The notes beneath the pieces were generated by a model. It searched no databases, was not told where the DNA came from, and saw only the letters and a program-made list of their open reading frames with translations. A DNA stretch of 16,734 nucleotides from Elusimicrobiota bacterium (GTDB taxonomy: Bacteria > Elusimicrobiota > Elusimicrobia > Elusimicrobiales > UBA9959): the NCBI GenBank assembly GCA_022703115.1, contig JAKLEK010000008.1, positions 1-16,734 of the forward strand, read 5' to 3'. Positions 1 to 6,898 of the stretch are shown here, piece after piece. Both the position numbers and the translations under genes were made by a program. Position 1 is the first letter of the stretch, and each line of letters opens with the position of its first letter.

Positions 1-438
1 ACCTATCGCTGCAACTACGGAGTGGGCTTCTCCAAAAAGCACAAGCCCGGCGCCAAACCGCTCAAGATGTATACCGGAGTGGAAGCCGTTATCGATAAGG
101 ACCTCGCCTCCGCACTGCTGGGCAATATGCTTCTCAAGCGCGCCCTGGCGCGCGGCGAGGAAGTGGAGGTCACGCTCACGATCTTCACCGGAGAGGACGG
201 GGCCAAGCTCAATTATCAGAAGCCGGACCAGGTCGACCTGCGCAGGCTCACCCTGGCGGAACTGGAAGAGATATACGACCGCAAGCCCTGTCCGTTCCCG
301 CCCGGCAGCATGGGCCCGAAGGTCAAGGCCGTGATAGAGTTCCTGAAGGGCGGCGGACATGCGGCCTTCATTACGAGGACGGACCTTTTCGACGAGACCC
401 TGCGCGGCGAGGCCGGCACCACGGTGGTGCGCGGATAA
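1..438 (+). CDS. arcC: Carbamate kinase, C-terminal part (5' end outside window)
   Basis: The frame is open from base 1, so the gene begins upstream; 145 C-terminal residues are visible. Carbamate kinase interconverts ATP plus carbamate with ADP plus carbamoyl phosphate in the cytoplasm. Seen here are GVEAVIDKDLASALL near residues 26-40 of the fragment, the family's substrate-site block, and GSMGPKVKAVIEF near 105-117, the conserved nucleotide-binding C-terminal segment. The end, GEAGTTVVRG, matches the usual GxAGT terminus. Between these lies TIFTGEDGAKLNYQKPDQ, the counterpart of the family's 'LTDVDxVYxNxGxPxQ' segment, but with FTGED in place of LTDVD and a longer run before it. It could therefore be a divergent subfamily. 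It ends 9 bases before thrC, which has its own GGGAG ribosome site, so co-transcription is likely. A GTG at 22 is an internal codon and not a start. Confidence 0.85.
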   Translation, partial: TYRCNYGVGFSKKHKPGAKPLKMYTGVEAVIDKDLASALLGNMLLKRALARGEEVEVTLTIFTGEDGAKLNYQKPDQVDLRRLTLAELEEIYDRKPCPFPPGSMGPKVKAVIEFLKGGGHAAFITRTDLFDETLRGEAGTTVVRG

Positions 439-447
439 CCGGGAGCT

Positions 448-1686
448 ATGAAGAAGATCAAGACCCTGCAATGCATCAACTGCGGCCGAGACCATAAGCT
501 TTCGGAGGTCAAATACACCTGCGCTTCCTGCGGCGGGAACCTTCAGGTGATATATGACTACAATCTGATAAAGAAGCGCCTTAACTACGAGGTGCTGAAG
601 AACAACCAGGACCGCACCCTGTGGCGGTACATGGATATACTGCCGCTGGCCGGATTCAAGATGATCCCTCCCGTGCAGGTGGGCTGGACCCCGCTCTACA
701 GGGCCGAAAGGCTTGGCGCGGAGGCCGGCGTGCCGAACCTTTATATCAAGGACGACGGCAGGAACCCAAGCGCTTCCTTCAAGGACAGGGCCAGCGCGGT
801 GGTGGTGGCCCGTGCGCGCGAGCTGAAGGAAAAAGTGGTGACCTGCGCGTCCACCGGGAACGCCGCCTCCTCTCTGGCCTGCCTGACCGGAAGCCTGGAC
901 CTTAAGACCGTGATCTTCGTTCCCGAGACCGCTCCCGCTCCCAAGGTCGCCCAGTTGCTGGTCTTCGGCGCCGTGGTGATAATGGTTAAAGGCACTTACG
1001 ATTCCGCTTTCGATCTCTGCCTCAAGGCCTCCGCCGAATACGGCTGGTATAACCGGAGCACCGGAGTGAACCCGTTCACCCGCGAGGGGAAGAAGACCTG
1101 CGCCTTCGAGATCTGCGAACAGCTTAAATGGGAGACCCCCGATAAGGTCTTCGTTTCCGTAGGCGACGGAAACATCATAAGCGGCATATGGAAGGGTTTC
1201 GTCGAGTTCCACAGCCTCGGGATAATAGAGAAACTGCCGCAGATGATAGCCGTCCAGGCCGAAAAGTCAGACGCGATCAAGCGGGCCCTGGAATCCGGAG
1301 GAGATATACAGCCGGTCTCCGGCGAGACGGTGGCCGACAGCATTTCGGTCAGCATGCCGCGCGACGGCACGGCCGCGCTGACCGCTCTCCGCGAATCCCA
1401 GGGTTTCGCGCTTTCCGTCACCGACGCCGAGATACTGGCCGCGATACCGGAGGTGGCCAGAGGGTCCAACGTATTCGCGGAGCCGGCCGCGGCGGCCACT
1501 TACGCCGGCCTGAAGAAGGCCGTGAAAGAGGGCAGGGTCAAGGACAACGAATCCGTGGTCCTGCTTATCAGCGGCAACGGGCTCAAGGACGTCTCCAGCG
1601 CGATGAAATCAGTGGGGCGTCCTTTCGTCATACCGCCGGATATAAACGAGCTGCGTAAATTGGTGTCGGCCAACAAGCTGGCCTAG
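448..1686 (+). CDS. thrC: Threonine synthase (PLP-dependent)
   Basis: 412 residues. Threonine synthase converts O-phosphohomoserine to threonine and phosphate, the last step of threonine biosynthesis, in the cytoplasm. An N-terminal zinc-ribbon-like knuckle has Cys at 9, 12, 25 and 28 (CxxC...CxxC), as in the archaeal and plant-like type of threonine synthase. The PLP-binding lysine is K112 in NPSASFKDRAS. STGNAASSLA (135-144) is the glycine/serine loop that holds the cofactor phosphate region. SGNGLKD (375-381) is the family's C-terminal signature. Length fits the short class (about 350-420 residues) and not the 480-residue enteric-insert class. The ATG at 448 follows GGGAG with good spacing. 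No other threonine-pathway gene is in the window. A cysteate synthase-like relative is an alternative, but GNGLKD favours ThrC. Confidence 0.93.
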   Translation: MKKIKTLQCINCGRDHKLSEVKYTCASCGGNLQVIYDYNLIKKRLNYEVLKNNQDRTLWRYMDILPLAGFKMIPPVQVGWTPLYRAERLGAEAGVPNLYIKDDGRNPSASFKDRASAVVVARARELKEKVVTCASTGNAASSLACLTGSLDLKTVIFVPETAPAPKVAQLLVFGAVVIMVKGTYDSAFDLCLKASAEYGWYNRSTGVNPFTREGKKTCAFEICEQLKWETPDKVFVSVGDGNIISGIWKGFVEFHSLGIIEKLPQMIAVQAEKSDAIKRALESGGDIQPVSGETVADSISVSMPRDGTAALTALRESQGFALSVTDAEILAAIPEVARGSNVFAEPAAAATYAGLKKAVKEGRVKDNESVVLLISGNGLKDVSSAMKSVGRPFVIPPDINELRKLVSANKLA

Positions 1687-1707
1687 CGGCGGCCGACTGT
1701 CCACAAT

Positions 1708-2232
1708 ATGTCCACTCTCGTATGGGGCGCGGGATCTTTCCTGGCGGCTTTTCTGCTTCACATGGCCGTTTGGCGCGTCCGCGTCCCGGAACGGCAGACC
1801 AAGGTCCTGCTGCTGATAATGTTCGCCGTGCTGGCCGCGGCGCTGGCGTTCCTTAAAGCCGGCGGCGGCCGCTTCGCCGCGGAGCTTGGGCTTCCCGCGC
1901 CGGAGACCGCCGGGGACTTCCTGCATCTGGCGCTCATCAATATCTCCCTGGTCCTCTCATACATGATAACCTACTCGGCCATGGAGGCCGACAGCCCGTC
2001 CCTGGTGATAGTCATGGCGGTGGCGGGCGCGGGGCCGGACGGGATGGAGGAGGACGCCCTGCGGCGTTATTTCAACGACGACAGGATGGTGAAGCCCAGG
2101 ATCAGGGACCTCCTCCTGGACAAACTCGCGCGGAAGGACGGAGGGCTCTACCGCCTGACCGCTAAAGGAAGGCTGTTCGCCGCGCTTTTCATGTCCTACA
2201 GATTTCTTCTGGGAAGGGGGAAAGGCGGATGA
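1708..2232 (+). CDS. Small membrane protein with C-terminal winged-helix-like domain (first of a pair)
   Basis: 174 residues; I do not recognise a named family. Hydrophobic helices lie at about residues 4-22, 32-49 and 70-90, giving an N-terminal membrane part. The soluble C-terminus (about 95-165) reads as helix, helix, recognition-type helix and a GGLYRLTAKGRLFAALF stretch, typical of a winged-helix wing followed by a helix. The next gene has the same layout and starts inside this one (ATGA overlap at 2229-2232), so the two are translationally coupled and probably act together. A membrane-tethered regulator, or a structural domain that uses the winged-helix fold without binding DNA, are both possible. 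The start has no clear ribosome site. The ATG at 1708 is the first in frame, 21 bases after thrC. Confidence 0.7.
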   Translation: MSTLVWGAGSFLAAFLLHMAVWRVRVPERQTKVLLLIMFAVLAAALAFLKAGGGRFAAELGLPAPETAGDFLHLALINISLVLSYMITYSAMEADSPSLVIVMAVAGAGPDGMEEDALRRYFNDDRMVKPRIRDLLLDKLARKDGGLYRLTAKGRLFAALFMSYRFLLGRGKGG

Positions 2233-2711
2233 CCGTATCCAGGGCGCTTCTGCCGGTCTGGGGCCTTATCGCGAACGTCGTCCTGCAGGTGGCGGCCGCC
2301 CGAGCGGGTATGCCGCTGCTGCGTTCCGTTTTCGCCGGTTTCGCCGCCGGATCGGTCCCGGTGATATGGGTCTCGGGCCTGTCACCCGCCCTGCCGGGGG
2401 ATATGCTGGCGTACGGCTGTTTCGGTTACTGCTACTTCCATTTTCTGAACCTCGGAGAGACCGCGCGGCGCATAAGGCTGGTGCGCGAACTTTTCCTCAG
2501 CCGCGGCGGGCTCAGTGAAGAGGGCCTGCTGGCCCGTTACGGGAGCGCGGAGATCCTGTCGGCCCGGATAAAGAGGCTTACCGATAACGGTCAGCTGGTG
2601 TTCCGCGGTGGAAGGTACTTCATCGGCCGGCCGGCGGTGCTTGTGATGGCGAGGATAATGACCGCGATGAAGCTGGCCGTGATCGGCAGGAAGAGCGAAT
2701 TCGACGCGTAA
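2229..2711 (+). CDS. Small membrane protein with C-terminal winged-helix-like domain (second of a pair)
   Basis: 160 residues, family not recognised. Three hydrophobic segments at about 6-24, 30-50 and 56-74 are followed by a charged region with winged-helix features: RELFLSRGGLSEEGLLARYG (86-105), then a basic helix SARIKRLTDNGQL (111-123), then a short hairpin FRGGRYFIG (125-133). A further hydrophobic helix lies around 134-151. The order matches the preceding gene: an E-A/T pair after the last membrane helix, a RY motif after the second helix, RI/L spacing, and a GxYxL/I wing. This supports an ancient duplication. It overlaps the upstream gene by four bases (ATGA). Its stop at 2709-2711 lies 6 bases from the stop of the opposing kinase gene. 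Function unknown. Confidence 0.7.
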   Translation: MTVSRALLPVWGLIANVVLQVAAARAGMPLLRSVFAGFAAGSVPVIWVSGLSPALPGDMLAYGCFGYCYFHFLNLGETARRIRLVRELFLSRGGLSEEGLLARYGSAEILSARIKRLTDNGQLVFRGGRYFIGRPAVLVMARIMTAMKLAVIGRKSEFDA

Positions 2712-2717
2712 TGAGGG

Positions 2718-4280
2718 TTAGAGCGGCAGGGAGATGGTGAAAGCCGAACCTTTCTGAAGCTGTGACTTGGCGTGGACGCTTCCGCCGTGCATTTCCGCCA
2801 CTTTCTTCACAAGCGCCAGCCCGAGCCCCCATCCCTCCACCTGGCCCGTGAACGACGCTTCCACCTGATAGAACTTGTTGAAGATGTTCGCCAGCTCTTC
2901 GCCGGGAATGCCGGGGCCGTTGTCCCCTACCGATATCAGCGCGCGTCCGTCCCTGGCCTGAGCCGACAGGATGACGAGTTTGTCCCTGTTCTGATTGAAC
3001 TTTACCGCGTTATCCACAAGGTCCTTCAGGGCGTTCTTGATCAGGGCCTTGTCCGCGCTCATTTTCAGCGGTTCGGGAATGACGACCTTGAACGTCAGGG
3101 ACGGCAGGTCCCTGAACCGGGTTTTCATGAGCTCGACGGTCTCGTTGAAGACCTCGGCTATGTCGAACTCGGTCTTGCTCACCGCGGTTTCGTCCAGGCT
3201 GTCTATGGTCACGAAATCTAGCAGGCTGTCCACCAGAGTGGCCAGCTTGGCTCCCTGTCCCATGATCGTGGCCGCGGATTTCTTGATGACCTCCGGGAGG
3301 TCCTTGGAGGAGGCTTCATCGTTCAGGATCTGGGAGTAGCCGTTTATCGAAGCCAGCGGAGTTTTGAATTTGTGGGAGATAAGGGAAAGGAAGTTGCGCG
3401 CCATGCACTCTTCTATCTTCTGCGCGGTGACGTCGGTAAGTATCCAGAGCCAGCCTTCCAGTTCGGAGCCGCCTTCCTTGTCATCGGTACCCAGCCTTAT
3501 GGCCGAGCCGTCCAGATACAGTTTCTTGGGTTTTTCCCGCATCACCTCGAAGCGTATGACCGGGGCATCCGACTTAAGGACCTGTTCGAGCTCCGGTTTC
3601 ACCGAGAAGTTCTCCAGGGCCTGGGCGATGGTGGAGAACTGGAACTTCTCGTGCTCCAGGTAAAGCCTCGCCGAGTGGTTGAGCAGGATGATCTCGCCCT
3701 CCGGGCTGGTCAGCACGGCCCCTTCCTTTATCCTTCTGAAAATGATCTCCAGCTTGCGCTTCTCGTCCTTAACGCTGGAGAACAGCCTTGAGTTCTCTAT
3801 GGCGATGGCCGCCTGGGAAGCGAAGGCCTCGAAATTGTTCTTGTCGGATTCCTGGAAATCCCCGTCGGTCTTGTTGATCGCCTGTACTACGCCGATCACC
3901 TTGCCCTTTATTATCATCGGGCAGGTCAGCAGCGAGCGCGTTTCGAAACCGCTCTTGTTGTCGACCTTGCGGGCGTGGCGCGGGTCGTTGGCCACGTCGT
4001 TGATGATGAGGGAGCGGCCTTCCTTCGCGCAGGTGCCGGCTATGCCCTCTCCGATCTTGAACCGCATCTTCTGCACGTCTTCGGGCAGGCCCAAGGCCAC
4101 GTCGAAATAAAGTTCCTTGGTCTTTTCGTCCAGCAGGTACAGCGACGCCCTCTCCGCCCCCACGACGCGGGAGGCGAGGCGCATGATGGTCAGCAAAAGC
4201 TCCGAGATGTCCAGTTTGGAGGATAAAAGCCTGGACACCATCACCAGCATCTCCAGGCTTTCTTGGGACTGCATTATCAT
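2718..4280 (-). CDS. Soluble GAF-PAS sensor histidine kinase (orphan)
   Basis: 520 residues. It lacks membrane helices and a signal peptide, so it is predicted to be cytoplasmic. Domains in order: short helix 1-20, GAF about 20-165, linker helix 165-180, PAS about 180-290, HisKA about 293-360, HATPase_c about 405-520. The phospho-accepting His is H303 in ISHKFKTPLASI. The N box is DNAVKFN with N424, G1 is DNGPGIP (453-459), the F box is about 466-472 and G2 is GWGLGLAL (483-490), so ATP binding should be intact. The residue after H303 is Lys where most HisKA kinases have Glu or Asp, while the +4 Thr (T307) is kept. No response regulator lies in the window. The gene starts 13 bases after the outer-membrane-like gene on the same strand, suggesting one transcript. 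ATG codons at 4280 and 4274 are both possible starts, and neither has a strong ribosome site. The signal sensed by GAF is unknown. Confidence 0.9.
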   Translation of the reverse strand: MIMQSQESLEMLVMVSRLLSSKLDISELLLTIMRLASRVVGAERASLYLLDEKTKELYFDVALGLPEDVQKMRFKIGEGIAGTCAKEGRSLIINDVANDPRHARKVDNKSGFETRSLLTCPMIIKGKVIGVVQAINKTDGDFQESDKNNFEAFASQAAIAIENSRLFSSVKDEKRKLEIIFRRIKEGAVLTSPEGEIILLNHSARLYLEHEKFQFSTIAQALENFSVKPELEQVLKSDAPVIRFEVMREKPKKLYLDGSAIRLGTDDKEGGSELEGWLWILTDVTAQKIEECMARNFLSLISHKFKTPLASINGYSQILNDEASSKDLPEVIKKSAATIMGQGAKLATLVDSLLDFVTIDSLDETAVSKTEFDIAEVFNETVELMKTRFRDLPSLTFKVVIPEPLKMSADKALIKNALKDLVDNAVKFNQNRDKLVILSAQARDGRALISVGDNGPGIPGEELANIFNKFYQVEASFTGQVEGWGLGLALVKKVAEMHGGSVHAKSQLQKGSAFTISLPL

Positions 4281-4293
4281 CTGTTGTTCCCGC

Positions 4294-5181
4294 TTATTTG
4301 AAAAGGACCTGAACTACGAGTTTATAATAATTCTCACCGCTCTCGCCATTGATCCGGTAACGGTTGTACGCCAGGTCCAGGGAGGAACTGCCGTGCAGTT
4401 TGAGCTTTATTCCCCCAAGGAACGAATTGGCGTCGCTGGTACTCCTGAACGATATTCTACTATATCCCGCGTAAATATAGCTATCGTAGGCCGGCGCCAT
4501 GTTGCGCGCGAACTGTATGCCGGTCGTCCACTTCGGCAGGGAGGTCACGGGCCTGAAAGCGCCGGTATAGGCCAGCTCGCCGTGGTCCATGACCGGGTTT
4601 ACGGCGTCCGCGCCCGGTTTCCGTTCCGGATCGGAGTTGCGGGAGATCCCGGATTTCGAGAAACCCGCGGCGGACAGCTGAAAAAAGAACTGCTTGAAGT
4701 AGCTTTTCTCGATCTGGGCCTCGAAAGCGGTTTCCGAGAAAGTTTCCGGTCCCGAGGCCGAGGTCGGGGAAAGCACGGGGGTTTTCTGGCGGGCCGCAGC
4801 GCCTCCTATGGTAAGGTTGAAGTAGTTGTCGTCCGAAGGGTCCCTGAGCGGAAGCATGGCGTGCAGCCTGGCCCCGCCTGCGCTGGACCCGGTGCCGGAG
4901 GAGGCGGGGTAGATGAATGGTTTCATGGTCAGCATGAAACCGCGGCCGTAGTAGGTCACCGGAGAGCGGAAGGCGTAGACTCTCCTCAGGTCATGTCCGT
5001 CGTTCTTGTAGAACGAGGCTCCGGCCCCTCCCATGAACGACCTGGAGAACCTGGTGTAGACCGCAAGGGCTTCCCGCTGCGTGCGGCCGGTGCCGAACGA
5101 ATAGTCGTTCTCCGCCCACCAAGCCGGCCAGGCCGCCGCCGGGACGAGGAGTATGGCCAGCGATAAGAGGACCTTTCCCAT
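4294..5181 (-). CDS. Exported, probably outer-membrane beta-barrel protein, function unknown
   Basis: 295 residues from the ATG at 5181. I chose this start because a signal peptide begins there: MGKVLLSLAILLVPAAAW, with cleavage probable after the AAA at 15-17 or after A20. The frame stays open further upstream only because it runs antisense to guaB. The mature part alternates polar and hydrophobic residues with many Tyr, Phe and Gly, for example SYIYAGYSRISF and SSLDLAYNRYRI. The last strand, NYYKLVVQVLF, ends in FK, close to the terminal-aromatic signature of outer membrane barrels. About 10-14 strands seem possible. I recognise no named family. The promoter (-10 boxes at 5192-5202) lies so close that the mRNA leader would be under about 10 bases. 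It precedes the histidine kinase gene, so the two may be co-regulated. Confidence 0.72.
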   Translation of the reverse strand: MGKVLLSLAILLVPAAAWPAWWAENDYSFGTGRTQREALAVYTRFSRSFMGGAGASFYKNDGHDLRRVYAFRSPVTYYGRGFMLTMKPFIYPASSGTGSSAGGARLHAMLPLRDPSDDNYFNLTIGGAAARQKTPVLSPTSASGPETFSETAFEAQIEKSYFKQFFFQLSAAGFSKSGISRNSDPERKPGADAVNPVMDHGELAYTGAFRPVTSLPKWTTGIQFARNMAPAYDSYIYAGYSRISFRSTSDANSFLGGIKLKLHGSSSLDLAYNRYRINGESGENYYKLVVQVLFK

Positions 5182-5191
5182 AGGTGTAGAG

Positions 5192-5202
5192 ATTATATTA
5201 TA
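5192..5202 (-). promoter_or_regulatory. -10 region of the outer-membrane protein/kinase pair
   Basis: On the - strand two overlapping perfect TATAAT hexamers occur (5202-5197 and 5197-5192), in the run GATATAATATAATC. Transcription would start about 5190-5185, only 4-9 bases before the ATG at 5181, so the message would be leaderless or nearly so. This agrees with the lack of any purine-rich ribosome site there. No recognisable -35 box is seen. It lies back to back with the guaB promoter. Confidence 0.5.
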
Positions 5203-5242
5203 TCTGCGCGCGGTTTTTTCGGGCGCGGTCCCCAGTATTTTA

Positions 5243-5248
5243 TATAAT
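5243..5248 (+). promoter_or_regulatory. -10 box of guaB promoter
   Basis: A perfect TATAAT lies 95 bases before the guaB ATG, in an AT-rich patch (5236-5248) set in otherwise G+C-rich DNA. I see no convincing TTGACA at 16-18 bases upstream, so the factor class is uncertain. The start of transcription would be near 5255, leaving a leader of about 88 bases that can fold (see hairpin 5260-5292). Confidence 0.5.
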
Positions 5249-5259
5249 GGGTATGTGCG

Positions 5260-5292
5260 GTCGGCGCGCGGCAGGGGACGGCTCGCGCCGGC
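5260..5292 (+). other. Hairpin in the guaB leader
   Basis: CGGCGCG (5262-5268) is the exact reverse complement of CGCGCCG (5284-5290). A T-G wobble (5261/5291) and a G-C pair (5260/5292) extend it to 9 pairs around a 15-base loop. No T run follows, so it is not a standard terminator. It does not match the purine, PreQ1 or other riboswitch consensus that I know. It could be a stability element, part of a regulatory fold, or chance in G+C-rich DNA. Confidence 0.35.
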
Positions 5293-5328
5293 TCCGCTCT
5301 GAACCAGGGCTTTCCGGTATCCTTTTGA

Positions 5329-5337
5329 AGAGAGGTG
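5329..5337 (+). promoter_or_regulatory. Ribosome binding site deciding the guaB start
   Basis: AGAGAGGTG is a near-complete Shine-Dalgarno match ending 6 bases before the ATG at 5344. A GTG in the same frame at 5335 lies inside this site and so is unlikely to be the start. Confidence 0.7.
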
Positions 5338-5343
5338 TCCAGC

Positions 5344-6801
5344 ATGCTCCAGGACAGCATTCCCGCAGGTCTCACCTTCGACGACGTTCTCCTTCTTCCG
5401 GCCCGGTCCGCAGTGCTGCCCAGGGAGACCGATATCCGGGCCAGGCTGACCCGCTCTATCGAACTCAATATCCCGCTGGTCTCGGCCGCGATGGATACGG
5501 TCACGGAATCCGCGCTGGCCATAGCCATGGCGCGCGAGGGCGGCCTGGGCATCATTCACAGGGCCATGCCCGTGCCGCAGCAGGCGCAGGAGGTGGCGCG
5601 GGTAAAGAAGAACCAGAGCGGAGTAATAACCAGCCCGGTCACCGTTTCGCCCGACGAGACGCTCGGAGACGCCCTGGCGCTGATGCGCAAGCACGGGATA
5701 TCCGGCCTGGTAGTGATCTCGGGGGGGCGGCTTGCCGGCATACTGACCAACCGGGACCTGCGTTTCGCCAGGGACCTCGGCCGCAAGGTCTCCACGGCCA
5801 TGACCAGGAAACTGGTGGTGGCCAGGACCGGCACTACGCTGGCCGAGGCGGAGAAGATACTTCACGAACACCGTATAGAGAAACTGCCCCTGGTGGACCG
5901 GAACAACCGTCTTAAAGGCCTGATAACCACCCGCGATATCCTGAACAGCAAGCAATACCCGTCCGCGTGCAAGGACAGGTCAGGCCGCCTTCGCGTAGGC
6001 GGGGCGGTCGGCGTGGGAGAGGCCGGGGTCGAGCGCGCCAGGGAGCTGGTGAAAGCCGGCGCCGACGTGGTCGCGCTGGATACGGCGCACGGCCATTCGG
6101 AGGCCGTTATAAACACTCTGAAGAAGATCAAGCGCGTCTGCGGCGTGGACGTGATAGCGGGCAACGTGGCGACTTACGAGGGGGCGCGGGACCTTATCAG
6201 GGCCGGCGCGGACGCCGTGAAGGTCGGCATAGGGCCCGGGTCCATCTGTACCACGCGCATCATCTCCGGGGTCGGCGTTCCGCAACTGACCGCGGTCAGC
6301 GAGTGCCGCCGAGCCGCGGAGAAGAGCGGCGTGCCGGTCATAGCCGACGGGGGGGTAAAGTTTTCCGGGGATATCACCAAGGCCATAGCCGCGGGGGCGG
6401 ACTGCGTCATGCTCGGGACCCTGCTGGCCGGGACCGAAGAGGCCCCCGGCGACATCATCCTGTACCAGGGCCGCAGTTACAAGACCTACAGGGGCATGGG
6501 GTCCGTCGGGGCCATGGCCGCGGGGTCCAGGGACAGGTACGGTCAGCAGGGAGTGGAGAAGGACAAGCTGGTCCCGGAGGGGATCGAAGGACAGGTCGCT
6601 TATAAAGGACAGGTGGCTGACGTGGTGCATCAGCTCTCCGGCGGCCTGCGTTCCGGTCTGGGATATTGCGGTTGCCGCGATCTGGCCTCTCTGAGGAAAA
6701 AGGCCCGTTTCGTGCGCATCTCCCCGGCGGGGCTCAGGGAGAGCCACGTTCACGACGTAAAGGTCACGAAGGAAACTCCCAACTACGCGCTGAACGAGTA
6801 G
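5344..6801 (+). CDS. guaB: IMP dehydrogenase
   Basis: 485 residues, normal bacterial length. It oxidises IMP to XMP with NAD+, the committed step to guanine nucleotides, in the cytoplasm as a tetramer. The (beta/alpha)8 barrel starts with LTFDDVLLLPA (10-20). A CBS pair is inserted at about 92-205. The barrel then resumes with ALDTAHGHS (244-252), the catalytic loop GPGSICTTR (297-305, nucleophile C302), the phosphate-site DGGVKFSGD (335-343), the flap YRGMGSVGAM (382-391) and the catalytic Arg-Tyr pair R398-Y399 in RDRYGQ. The C-terminus keeps ESHVHDVKVTKETPNY (466-481). All key residues are present and the CBS domains look complete, so allosteric control by purine nucleotides is plausible from family knowledge. 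Start set by the strong ribosome site just upstream. Heads the purine cluster, 97 bases before guaA. Confidence 0.97.
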   Translation: MLQDSIPAGLTFDDVLLLPARSAVLPRETDIRARLTRSIELNIPLVSAAMDTVTESALAIAMAREGGLGIIHRAMPVPQQAQEVARVKKNQSGVITSPVTVSPDETLGDALALMRKHGISGLVVISGGRLAGILTNRDLRFARDLGRKVSTAMTRKLVVARTGTTLAEAEKILHEHRIEKLPLVDRNNRLKGLITTRDILNSKQYPSACKDRSGRLRVGGAVGVGEAGVERARELVKAGADVVALDTAHGHSEAVINTLKKIKRVCGVDVIAGNVATYEGARDLIRAGADAVKVGIGPGSICTTRIISGVGVPQLTAVSECRRAAEKSGVPVIADGGVKFSGDITKAIAAGADCVMLGTLLAGTEEAPGDIILYQGRSYKTYRGMGSVGAMAAGSRDRYGQQGVEKDKLVPEGIEGQVAYKGQVADVVHQLSGGLRSGLGYCGCRDLASLRKKARFVRISPAGLRESHVHDVKVTKETPNYALNE

Positions 6802-6849
6802 CGGCCCGTTTCGCTTGAGCAGAGAATAAAATAATTTCACCGAATAATT

Positions 6850-6858
6850 TGTTAGAAT
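6850..6858 (+). promoter_or_regulatory. Possible extended -10 promoter for guaA
   Basis: TGTTAGAAT (6850-6858) fits an extended -10 (TGn plus TAGAAT), which can work without a -35 box. It sits in a strikingly AT-rich island (about 6821-6860) within the 97-base guaB-guaA gap. Two copies of AATAATTT (6830-6837 and 6843-6850) stand 13 bases apart just upstream and could be a binding site or an AT-rich UP-like element. Transcription would begin near 6865, about 34 bases before the guaA ATG. This suggests that guaA and the downstream pur genes can be expressed separately from guaB. Confidence 0.45.
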
Positions 6859-6898
6859 CTATCCAACGGCGGCGGTCAACTCAGCTTCAGCTCGGAAC

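Noticed and set aside
4117..5166. 349-codon + strand reading frame antisense to the kinase start and the exported protein gene
   Set aside because: It is a shadow in G+C-rich DNA: the composition is Arg/Gly/Val-rich, with no ribosome site and no domain pattern, whereas the opposite strand encodes a signal peptide and barrel-like strands.
5182..5343. Purine riboswitch near guaB, suggested by TATAAT and TCTCTAC-like strings
   Set aside because: TCTCTAC is on the - strand just before the exported protein gene and the three-way junction core of the purine riboswitch cannot be assembled on either strand.
5182..5955. Upstream extension of the exported protein's frame on the - strand
   Set aside because: The extra 258 residues run antisense to guaB and would bury the signal peptide. 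The ATG at 5181 directly precedes it and has -10 boxes just upstream.
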